Shown here piece by piece: positions 26,593 through 34,205 of a DNA stretch of 64,000 nt. The notes beneath the pieces are model-generated. The model was not told the DNA's origin and made no database searches. It saw only the letters and a program-made list of their open reading frames with translations. Location: assembly GCA_964419335.1 (NCBI GenBank), contig CAYQOX010000015.1:1-64000 (forward strand), in the 5' to 3' direction. How positions within the stretch are numbered: the stretch's first letter is position 1; each line of letters opens with the position of its first letter. A program made the position numbers and the translations under genes. Origin of the DNA: CAYQOX01 sp964419335 (GTDB taxonomy: Bacteria; Hinthialibacterota; Hinthialibacteria; Hinthialibacterales; Hinthialibacteraceae).

Positions 26593-27957
26593 TTACTGAA
26601 CTAGATTTTCATCAAAGTCGCCTTCTTCGTCAGTAACCAAGCGAATCGCTACATCCTGTACGTTGGCTGTGAAGTTAAACGCCTGTGCAACCACAAACGC
26701 TGTTCCAGCTTCACTAAACGTACTGGAGATAGTGACCTTCGACATACTATCGCTCGATAGGTTACCGGCGGGAACGAAAGCGTTAGCTGATGCATTTGCG
26801 CCATCGGTCAATACCAAGGCAAAGAAAGCGCCCTCACCAGCATCATCTGCGCTCTGGACATAGCATTCAGCGACGGCTTCGCCGCCATCAATTTGTCCAT
26901 CCGTATAAGCGTTGGCTAGGGTGTCTCCACCTTCAGTTCCGGAAAGAACCAATGCGCCGCCATCCGAACTAACAGAACCAGCATCATCATTGTTGATGTT
27001 TTCACTCCAACCATCGGTGCTGTCTGTACCTGGTACTCCATCCGCGGTAACGTTTGGATCCAAGGCATAGTCTGGCAGGGGTCGGGCATTAATCACTTTC
27101 ACGTCAGAGACGGTGACGGTCATTTCAGAATCACTGGAGTTAGTTACCTGAAATGCGGGAACAACTGTCCCTGTCAAGGAGTTAAAGGAACAAGCCACGT
27201 TCTTGGTCACGTCCGCTTCTACGTTCGTGCCCAAAACCTGGTTGTACCTAACTGCCAATCCGTCCAAACCGCCATCAAAACCGACGGCTGCGACAGTCAA
27301 TCCTTCTGCACTCGAGGCATTGTAATCCAGAGAAACTGTGGCATAGTCACCGACTTCCACAGCGCTGGCATAGACCAGACGGCCTGTTTCAGGTGGCAGT
27401 GTAAATACGGCTTCATCTGCGGATAAATCGACTTCTGCTTCACCTAATCCTGTGGCATTCAAAAATCCAGTGCCTTCGGAAAGGTCTACATTCGTCGCTG
27501 GTGCCGCGAGAAGATGGACTGCATCCACGTCATCACCCGCCGTGGCGAATGTTACGATGTATTCGCTATCGAATTCATCCGCGGCTGTGATCGCATAGGA
27601 TCCATCTTCATTCAATGTCGCCGTTAACTGTCCATCCAATACAGCGGTATTCTCTCCGCCTTCCACAACTGAAGAAGAACGATTGCGATCCGCATCCAGA
27701 GAAACTTCACCAATAGTAACCATGGCTGTTGCTGTCACATCCCCATTCGGCGAAAGGCTAATATCGCCTAATGGTTCTACCGACAACAAGGTCTCTCCTG
27801 GAGCAATACCGTTGTAAAAGATATTACCACCTGGTTCACCCACGATCCGATTGTTGTTATCGATCTCGGGGCCATTCGTGATTGCCAATACGGGACTCGC
27901 CGTAAAGGCCATTACCGCCGCCAGGCTCAGTAGAGTAAGAACCGGCATTTTTCTCAT
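26593..27957 (-). CDS. secreted acidic protein of unknown function
   Basis: I do not recognise a family. The 454-residue product has a clear Sec signal peptide (MRKMPVLTLLSLAAVMAFTASPVLA, likely cleaved after about residue 25) and no membrane anchor. The mature protein is acidic and rich in Gly, Ala, Ser, Thr, Asp and Val, with alternating hydrophobic strands, suggesting stacked beta-sandwich domains; the second half (from about 305) resembles a carbohydrate-binding-type beta-sandwich in composition only. A strong ribosome binding site (GGGGGGAAATTACGA before ATG), a structured leader and a good terminator suggest solid expression. It lies upstream of, and in the same direction as, the hox operon, but the terminator separates them. 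An S-layer or cell-surface role is possible but unsupported. Confidence 0.8.
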   Translation of the reverse strand: MRKMPVLTLLSLAAVMAFTASPVLAITNGPEIDNNNRIVGEPGGNIFYNGIAPGETLLSVEPLGDISLSPNGDVTATAMVTIGEVSLDADRNRSSSVVEGGENTAVLDGQLTATLNEDGSYAITAADEFDSEYIVTFATAGDDVDAVHLLAAPATNVDLSEGTGFLNATGLGEAEVDLSADEAVFTLPPETGRLVYASAVEVGDYATVSLDYNASSAEGLTVAAVGFDGGLDGLAVRYNQVLGTNVEADVTKNVACSFNSLTGTVVPAFQVTNSSDSEMTVTVSDVKVINARPLPDYALDPNVTADGVPGTDSTDGWSENINNDDAGSVSSDGGALVLSGTEGGDTLANAYTDGQIDGGEAVAECYVQSADDAGEGAFFALVLTDGANASANAFVPAGNLSSDSMSKVTISSTFSEAGTAFVVAQAFNFTANVQDVAIRLVTDEEGDFDENLVQ

Positions 27958-28173
27958 TCGTAATTTCCCCCCTTTCTGGGAAGTTTTTAGATTTTTTGGT
28001 GTTTTACACCAAATTGTTTAGAGGAGCAAATGAGCTGCTGTCGGTCTTACCTCCTTTCTTGTCTCTCGTGAAGCATTCCAAATTACGTACGACAACTTAA
28101 AAACTTTTTCTATCTTAACGAGCTTTTACGGAAAAATCAATATCTATTCAAGTTAAACACTTTAAAGGATTTC
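27958..28173 (-). promoter_or_regulatory. structured 5' leader of the secreted-protein gene
   Basis: The leader contains a perfect hairpin TTTGGTGT-TTT-ACACCAAA (27995-28013). About 95 bases before the start codon it has a full Shine-Dalgarno-like AAGGAGGT (complement of 28046-28056) with no usable start codon behind it. Such features suggest post-transcriptional control or stability elements. No known riboswitch family was recognised. Confidence 0.35.
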
Positions 28174-29115
28174 TCATCCCTTGTCAAGAGTTTTTTTTAA
28201 AATCCGCTTATAACCTAGAATCCAATTTTTCTCCCGTCGGGATCTCACCCATGGATAACCCAAAAATAACATAAAAGCCCTCACAATGTAAATATCAATA
28301 TAGCATATAATTGGAAGATAAGGGAATTTTTTCTTAAAGTCAAGGACTTTTTTCACCTTATGCCCCCAAGATCGTAAAAATGCCCGCAATCCCCAGTTTT
28401 TCATCACATAATACATCCGCAAACGCTCATGATAATAATGAAAAGCAATCTCCCCCCGCTCGGTTCGACCTGGATCCGCATAATGATGCACGATCTCCAC
28501 CGCTGAATCGATCCGAAAAATATACCCCTTTTTCCCCAATCGCTCACATAAGTCCCCATCCTCATACAAATAAAAAAAATATTCATCAAATCCCCCAACC
28601 TCACACACCGCCTCCCGCCGAAATAAACTAAAACATGTCGATAAGATGTTCGGCCTCTCTTTGATTTCTAAAGACGCTTGGGGATCGTGATTCCCCTCCC
28701 AATCCATACTGGGCGAACAACACCAAAGGTTCTTTCGCGCCTCATCCGCATAGATCAATCCCGAAGCCCCCGCGGCCTCCGGATGCTCTTCCAAATACCG
28801 CACCAATCTCTCCAGCCCTCCCCCCGTGACCAACTCCGCATCCGAATCCATATACAAAACATATTTCCCGCTCGCATGCGCCGTCCCTTGATTCCGGGCT
28901 GCACTTGCCCCCACATTTTTCTCATTCTCAATCACAGCAATCCCTTCCTGCTCCCAAAGCCATTCACGGGAGCCATCCCAAGAACCGTTATCCACGACCA
29001 GAATCTCTAAATCTGGATACTGCTGTTCATGCAAAGAGTACAGGGATTTTTTTAAATAATGGAGCCGATTCCAACTAATCAACACGGCAGACACACGAGG
29101 TAGAGAGTCATTCAT
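28174..29115 (-). CDS. family 2 glycosyltransferase
   Basis: The 313-residue protein has a GT-A fold of the GT2/WsbD-like type: RVSAVLISWNRLHYLKKSL at the N-terminus, EILVVDNGSWDGS, NVGASAARNQG and the metal-binding DSD in YVLYMDSDAEL. The later GFDEYFFYLYEDGDLCERL carries the probable catalytic acidic residues. A hydrophobic C-terminal segment (about 270-295) may contact the membrane. It should transfer a sugar to a cell-surface glycan or lipid carrier; donor and acceptor are unknown. It follows the radical SAM gene by 76 bases on the same strand, so they may be co-transcribed. Confidence 0.9.
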   Translation of the reverse strand: MNDSLPRVSAVLISWNRLHYLKKSLYSLHEQQYPDLEILVVDNGSWDGSREWLWEQEGIAVIENEKNVGASAARNQGTAHASGKYVLYMDSDAELVTGGGLERLVRYLEEHPEAAGASGLIYADEARKNLWCCSPSMDWEGNHDPQASLEIKERPNILSTCFSLFRREAVCEVGGFDEYFFYLYEDGDLCERLGKKGYIFRIDSAVEIVHHYADPGRTERGEIAFHYYHERLRMYYVMKNWGLRAFLRSWGHKVKKVLDFKKKFPYLPIICYIDIYIVRAFMLFLGYPWVRSRREKNWILGYKRILKKTLDKG

Positions 29116-29191
29116 TCGCGATCCCGTCTAAAAGAATTAAAGTTGCCCCCCAAGAAAGAAATAAATGATATCCCGCAATAGAACTCAAGAA

Positions 29192-30319
29192 TTAAGCATG
29201 CACAGATGACGCTTTTCGTTCTTCAAACTCTTGTAAACTCGTTAGCACAAAACACGTATGGGTACAATGACACCCCGTAATCTGCTTCCTCCGCCTTTCC
29301 GCTTCTTCAGATTCCCACAAACGATTCATATCAAAATCAAACTCACCCAAATGCGCGAACGGCTTGGTAAATTCACAGGCCGCCACCGATCCATCACTAT
29401 AAATCACCCCTATCGTTCGCCCCGCCGATAAACACCGGTACGCCATTGGCTTCTTTAAGTACATCCCCACTTGGATCTCCAACTGCCGCATACATTGATC
29501 GAAAGCCCCCCCTTCCCGCGCATTAATCTCCCTGATCGTCTCCATGATCGATTCCAGTTTCTCCAAGGGAGGCAGGGCACAATCCCGGGGATCTTCCCAC
29601 TCAAAAATCTCTTGCGGGACATTCCAAGCCGAAAATCCCGCCCCCCGCACCAGATCATACGTATGCTGCACCCCAATATCCTCCCACAAAAGCCGCGCCA
29701 ATGGCTCGATCTCATGATAGTTTTCCTTATTCACATTGGTCAAAACCACCACCCGAAAATAAGGATGATGCTTTGTCATCTCCACCAACCGGCGCAAATT
29801 CTTCGTAATCTTCTTAAAACTCCCCGGCAACTGCCGCAAACGGTCATGGGTCTCCTCCAACCCATCAAGACTCACTTGATAGGTTAAAAACCGCTGTGTC
29901 TGCGCCGCGAGATCCTTCTCCACCAAACGTTCCATCTTGTCCATCACTAACCCATTGGTATTCACCTGCACATGCTGGGTCTGATTCTCACACAAAAAGA
30001 CTTCCACAATCGAGTGGATATCCTTGCGCAGAAAGGGCTCTCCCCCGGTCATCGCCACCGTGCGCAAAGGTGGCGTTGTTCGCGCAATTTGCTGGATCTC
30101 TTGCAGCGCCATCTCTTTTCCTGGAGAATCAATACGCCGCCAAAACATACAATGAGCACAGCGCATATTGCATCGATCCGTCAGGAAAAGAATAATATCC
30201 TTGAGGCGTGACTCTGGATACTGATTCCAGAGTTCTTCTTCCGAGATTTCTTGAGAACGAAAAAACCATGGAAAACGCATAATATCCTTAACCGTACTCC
30301 CGAGAATGCGCGCCTTCAT
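29192..30319 (-). CDS. radical SAM protein with SPASM-like C-terminus
   Basis: The 375-residue protein has the radical SAM cluster motif CNMRCAHC near residue 53-60, the SAM-binding TGGEPFLRKD, and a typical partial TIM barrel. The C-terminal part has further cysteines (YRCLSAGR, VAACEF and GCHCTHTC) that could hold one auxiliary iron-sulphur cluster in a SPASM or twitch domain. Such enzymes modify peptides, proteins or sugars by radical chemistry. No short precursor-peptide gene was found beside it; the downstream partner is a glycosyltransferase, so surface-glycan modification is possible. Start choice is open: ATG 30337, 30319 and 30280 are in frame, and only 30280 has a good AAGGA upstream. 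The divergent comEC starts within 70 bases. Confidence 0.87.
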   Translation of the reverse strand: MKARILGSTVKDIMRFPWFFRSQEISEEELWNQYPESRLKDIILFLTDRCNMRCAHCMFWRRIDSPGKEMALQEIQQIARTTPPLRTVAMTGGEPFLRKDIHSIVEVFLCENQTQHVQVNTNGLVMDKMERLVEKDLAAQTQRFLTYQVSLDGLEETHDRLRQLPGSFKKITKNLRRLVEMTKHHPYFRVVVLTNVNKENYHEIEPLARLLWEDIGVQHTYDLVRGAGFSAWNVPQEIFEWEDPRDCALPPLEKLESIMETIREINAREGGAFDQCMRQLEIQVGMYLKKPMAYRCLSAGRTIGVIYSDGSVAACEFTKPFAHLGEFDFDMNRLWESEEAERRRKQITGCHCTHTCFVLTSLQEFEERKASSVHA

Positions 30320-30348
30320 GGCACGTGAGCAAATCATAGCAGAGCCAC

Positions 30349-32814
30349 ATGAACTCGCAACCGCAAAACCTCAATCCCTACGTCCCTCTCCAAGACCTTC
30401 CTCGGCCTATGTTCAAACTCGCGCTCGCCTTCCTTGCTGGCATTCTTTACGCCCGCTACTTTCCCTTGGGACTCAGCCCCGCCTTAGCGCTCCTATTTCT
30501 ACTCGCAATGATATGGGGAACTCTCGCCCGCAAAGAATATAGCCGCCATCACCATACCTTCCATTGGGTCATGGCCATGCTGCTCACCTTTATGCTGGGT
30601 GGATTACGCATGGAATATCTGTGGCTCACATGGCAAAAGCACCAAGACCAGGTTGCGCAACGAACGAGCTCTCACCAACAAATCCTTCATGGACAAATCA
30701 TAGAAAAACGCTCCTACGACAGTGGCTTACAGTCGCTCCTAATCAGCCACGTCCGCTTGGAACAATATGCCCGGGTCCACAAACTCCCCATCCTGGTTGA
30801 ACTCCGCGGCTATCAAGACCAACTCGCCCATGCCCTCCCCGGCAACACCATTCAAGCCGAAGGCTGGCTGATTCCCGTCCGCGGACCCGATGTGCCTACC
30901 AGCATGGATTTTCAAGAATATCGCTACTCGCAGCACGTGTTCGCCAGCTTTCACCTCCCCAACAATGGGCAATGTACCTTACAATCGCAGCAAAGCCCGA
31001 CCACAGCCCGCGGTTTCGCCCATACTCTTATGCGCAATGTGCACCAACAATGGTCTTCTCATCCTAATGACGAAAACATCATCGGCCTCATCGGCTCCAT
31101 CGCTTTCGGGATCCGCTCCCAAATGCCCAGCGAGTTACGCAGCCAACTACAAACCTCCGGCCTCGCCCATATCACCTCCATCAGCGGCTTACACGTCACC
31201 CTGATGCTCATGCTCACCTTTTTTCTCTTAAAAAAATTGGGCTTCAAACGCCGCCAGGCCGGCCTCATCATGGCCCTCTTCGCCCTGCTCTATTTACATT
31301 TCGTAGGTATCCGGATCCCCACTCTTCGTGCTGTCCTCATGGCCTTTGTCGGTCTCGGCGGCATGATGCTGCAACGCAAAGCCGATGCCTTAAACACCTT
31401 GGGCCTTGTCGCTTTGCTCATTCTCTGGGCGGATCCCGCCGAAGCGTTTCTCCCCTCGTTTCAACTCTCCTTCACCGCGGTCTTGGTTTTAATCCTTACC
31501 CAGCGTTGGTCTTCATCCATCTATAAAACGTTCCATACCCCCTATACCCAATATACCCTCAATTCTCTCTTGGCTTCCTGTGCTGTGGTTCTCGGCATCG
31601 CCCCCTTCACGATCCACTATTTCCATACTTTCGCCTGGGGCGCCATTCTCGCCAATCTCGTCGCCATTCCCATACTAGGACTTTTCCTCCCCCTCACCTA
31701 TGTCTTTACCCTCGCCTCCGCCTTTTCGCTTCCCTTCCTCACTGAATTCTTTGCAGCCCTAACTCACTACAGCGCCCTGCTTTTACTTCACGTCATCCAA
31801 TTCTTCGGTTCCTCACCCTGGTTTCATATCACCATACCTTCGCCCCCCACCATCTCACTTTTATTCGTTTTTCTCGGAATTTTGCTTCTTTTCCGCCCTC
31901 TTATTGTTGTATTTCAAATGCGATCCCTCCGCATCTTTTCTCTACACGCCGCGCTATTCCTATTCTTCCTCGCAGTCAGTTTCCCTCTCGTGACCGCTCC
32001 CTTTACCCCCCTTCGCATAGATTTTCTCGCCCTAGGACAAGGCGACTGCATCCTCATCCGTACCCCCAACAACCACACCATGCTCATCGACGGTGGCCCC
32101 CCTCGCCAAAAACGGGATCCTTCTCTCCTGGTAGACTATCTCAGGGCCCAAGGCATTGACCACATCGATGCAATGCTCCTCACCCATCCCCAATCCGACC
32201 ACATCGGCGCCTTAGAAGCCGTCGTACGTCATTTTCCCGTGGGTATCTTCCTCGAAGGTTCTCCCGATCCCACCCATGAAGATTACCAATCTCTCACCAA
32301 TCAATTGGAACAAAAACAGGTAAGCACCCACCAAGTAAAAAAAGGACACCTCATCCAGCTTGTTCCTAATATTAACCTATGGGTATTGCACCCGGCTTAT
32401 CATTTACAACATCCGACCCGGGATATCAACGAGCATTCCCTAGTTCTATTGCTGCAATATCGGGATTTTGATTTACTCTTAACCGGGGATATTGGTGCTT
32501 CAACCGAACGCTTCCTTTGCCAAATTTACGAAAACTGGGATGTCGAAGTACTGAAGGTGGCACATCACGGAAGCAAAAATGCCACCACCCCAGAGTTTCT
32601 CGCCGAAACCCGCCCTGAATTCGCCGTCATCCAAGTGGGTAAAAACGCCTACGGCCACCCCCATGAGGAAACCCGTTACCGTCTCTACGATATTTCCGCC
32701 CACGTATTACGCACAGACTACGATGGCAGCGTCCAACTCCGCACCTGGGGCTCCTCCCTCCAAATCTATACCACCCGCAAAAACAACCTTTATAAAATGA
32801 AGATCCCAGACTAG
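30349..32814 (+). CDS. comEC: DNA internalization-related competence protein ComEC/Rec2
   Basis: The 821-residue protein has the full ComEC layout: N-terminal hydrophobic segments and a DUF4131-like extracytoplasmic region (to about 200), the Competence membrane domain (about 230-520) with HITSISGLHVTLML and GIRIPTLRAVLMA, and a C-terminal metallo-beta-lactamase domain with LGQGDCILI, DGGPPR, THPQSDHIG, LLTGDIG and VAHHGSKNA. ComEC forms the inner-membrane channel for incoming single-stranded DNA and may degrade the other strand. Its metal-binding histidines and aspartates are present. The start at 30349 lacks a clear ribosome binding site; ATG 30409 would also leave the first helix intact. 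No other competence gene is nearby. Confidence 0.94.
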   Translation: MNSQPQNLNPYVPLQDLPRPMFKLALAFLAGILYARYFPLGLSPALALLFLLAMIWGTLARKEYSRHHHTFHWVMAMLLTFMLGGLRMEYLWLTWQKHQDQVAQRTSSHQQILHGQIIEKRSYDSGLQSLLISHVRLEQYARVHKLPILVELRGYQDQLAHALPGNTIQAEGWLIPVRGPDVPTSMDFQEYRYSQHVFASFHLPNNGQCTLQSQQSPTTARGFAHTLMRNVHQQWSSHPNDENIIGLIGSIAFGIRSQMPSELRSQLQTSGLAHITSISGLHVTLMLMLTFFLLKKLGFKRRQAGLIMALFALLYLHFVGIRIPTLRAVLMAFVGLGGMMLQRKADALNTLGLVALLILWADPAEAFLPSFQLSFTAVLVLILTQRWSSSIYKTFHTPYTQYTLNSLLASCAVVLGIAPFTIHYFHTFAWGAILANLVAIPILGLFLPLTYVFTLASAFSLPFLTEFFAALTHYSALLLLHVIQFFGSSPWFHITIPSPPTISLLFVFLGILLLFRPLIVVFQMRSLRIFSLHAALFLFFLAVSFPLVTAPFTPLRIDFLALGQGDCILIRTPNNHTMLIDGGPPRQKRDPSLLVDYLRAQGIDHIDAMLLTHPQSDHIGALEAVVRHFPVGIFLEGSPDPTHEDYQSLTNQLEQKQVSTHQVKKGHLIQLVPNINLWVLHPAYHLQHPTRDINEHSLVLLLQYRDFDLLLTGDIGASTERFLCQIYENWDVEVLKVAHHGSKNATTPEFLAETRPEFAVIQVGKNAYGHPHEETRYRLYDISAHVLRTDYDGSVQLRTWGSSLQIYTTRKNNLYKMKIPD

Positions 32815-32914
32815 TTTTTTTATCCTTCACTACACGGTATGAGAACATACTCTATTTTCCAAAAGACAACATCACACCGAAACCAACCACAAACCAAAAC
32901 AATTCTCTAATTTA

Positions 32915-33142
32915 GGTTCATCCTGTATTTGAGTACATTTTGAGGCATTGAAAGGAAAACATGACATGATTCTAAAGTGAGAACAATGGCTATTTTCAAT
33001 TTATATGCATCGAATCAAAATGCTGAAGGGGCTTGGGCGGAGCGGCTTTCGGAGCCAGCGGCCCTTAAGGCCGCGCGGAGACAAGCGGAACACATCCCCG
33101 AGGCGTTTATCCAAAAAAAAGGACTCTCTTTCGTGATGAGCC
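32915..33142. mobile_element. MITE-like element, copy 2
   Basis: This is a 228-bp relative of the element at 18565-18792, in the same orientation, ending with GGTTCATC... and ...GATGAGCC like copy 1. Terminal inverted repeats are weaker here (about 19 of 28). The flanks AATTTA (left) and GAATTTTA (right) may be a decayed target duplication. The folding core is cleaner than in copy 1: GGCT-TTCGG-AGCC at 33044-33056 and GCGGCC-CTTAA-GGCCGC at 33058-33074, inside GGGGCTTG (33028-33035) and CAAGC...CCCC (33082-33099). It ends five bases from the stop codon of the next gene. Confidence 0.78.
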
Positions 33143-33147
33143 GAATT

Positions 33148-33723
33148 TTATTCCAACTTTCGCGCCACCGCCGCGATAAAACGGGGAAAATAACGCCGAA
33201 AACTACTACATAACGCATCCCGTTTGCTTAACTGATTCCACTCCGTATACGTCAACTTCAACACATCCGAATGATAACGCAAAGGCTCAGCAGAACGCTG
33301 CCCCGCCGCATTCGTCGTATAGTAACTCACCTTAATAATGAACTTATCCCCCTCCACTTCGGGGGCAAACACCGCCAACACATGGCAATTCGGCGGCATC
33401 TTATCCCGGCTGCTATTCACTTCAGCATGTCGTAACGCGTTCGAGGGATAAAAATGATCCAACGCATACTCCACACAAGGCAACAACCGCTGATCCACCC
33501 GCTCCAATAAATCCTTTTTCTTCTCCTCCCCGCAGACCACCAACCCTATATTCTTTCCTCGATTCTGCATTTGCCGCATATTCTGCAGAAAATTCTTCCA
33601 TGTATCACTTTGAGCAGAGGTCGAATCCGTTGAAGAAATAAAACCATACAAATAAAGAATCAGAACAATCAATCCGGATACGATGGCTATCAAAATCAAT
33701 AAAATCACAATCCATGGCGCCAT
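33148..33723 (-). CDS. single-helix membrane protein of unknown function
   Basis: I do not recognise a family. The 191-residue product has one N-terminal transmembrane helix (PWIVILLILIAIVSGLIVLI, about residues 4-27) and a soluble domain of about 155 residues that is basic at its C-terminus, with cysteines in VVCGEE, LLPCVEYA, PNCHVLA and ALCSSF. It would be anchored with the domain on one side of the inner membrane. The open frame extends to TTG 33756; ATG 33723 with AAGGA a few bases upstream is preferred. A MITE copy ends five bases after its stop. The upstream 480 bases hold no gene. Confidence 0.75.
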   Translation of the reverse strand: MAPWIVILLILIAIVSGLIVLILYLYGFISSTDSTSAQSDTWKNFLQNMRQMQNRGKNIGLVVCGEEKKKDLLERVDQRLLPCVEYALDHFYPSNALRHAEVNSSRDKMPPNCHVLAVFAPEVEGDKFIIKVSYYTTNAAGQRSAEPLRYHSDVLKLTYTEWNQLSKRDALCSSFRRYFPRFIAAVARKLE

Positions 33724-34205
33724 ATGTCCTTGAACCTCAATTCTTCCAAAATTCAACCCAACGAATCAACATCAGCAAAATATATAATAAGAAAAATATA
33801 TGATAGGTTATATATTTTATTAATTTTATCTTACAACAAAAAAATTATAGTATAGAGATTGGAAAAAAAATAGGTTAGAATGTAATCTTCTGAAGCGTAC
33901 TTATCGTAAAATCAAAGAAATGAGCAAGATAAATCCTTGCTTTTTTCTCAGGCAGACACAATTCAATCACATAACCCAAGGCACAAAAATTGAGTATCTT
34001 ATATAAACTTTTTCTTCGCCTGTCTGCAACGAATTGGGGAAAAGACAAGCCTGCCTCAAAACGTTACATAAATTGGTGTAACTTTCTGAAAACATCATGT
34101 AAAATTGGCTGGCCCGCATGGACAATAGGTAAGTCTCCCCATACACCAAGACAGGGCTCTCTCCTCCATCCCTATCTCAACGATCAAAAATATAATTATA
34201 TAAAC
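33724..34205. other. AT-rich interval between lon and the one-helix membrane protein
   Basis: About 480 bases with long A/T runs (especially 33770-33870). No intact gene, RNA, terminator or repeat was recognised; the one 60-codon open frame at 33967-34149 has no protein character. Confidence 0.6.

Noticed and set aside
28021..28071. 13-codon plus-strand mini-frame after GAGGAG
   Set aside because: The spacing to ATG is short, the peptide has no character, and the region is better read as the leader of the minus-strand gene.
29192..30319. Radical SAM protein as the maturase of the sulfatase
   Set aside because: Anaerobic sulfatase maturases have a characteristic CxxxCxYC-type core and a fuller SPASM cysteine set; this sequence differs and the sulfatase is 14 kb away.
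32986..33213. 75-codon plus-strand frame in MITE copy 2 as a gene
   Set aside because: Copy 1 has a one-base indel that breaks the frame and most differences change amino acids, so nucleotide structure rather than protein is conserved.
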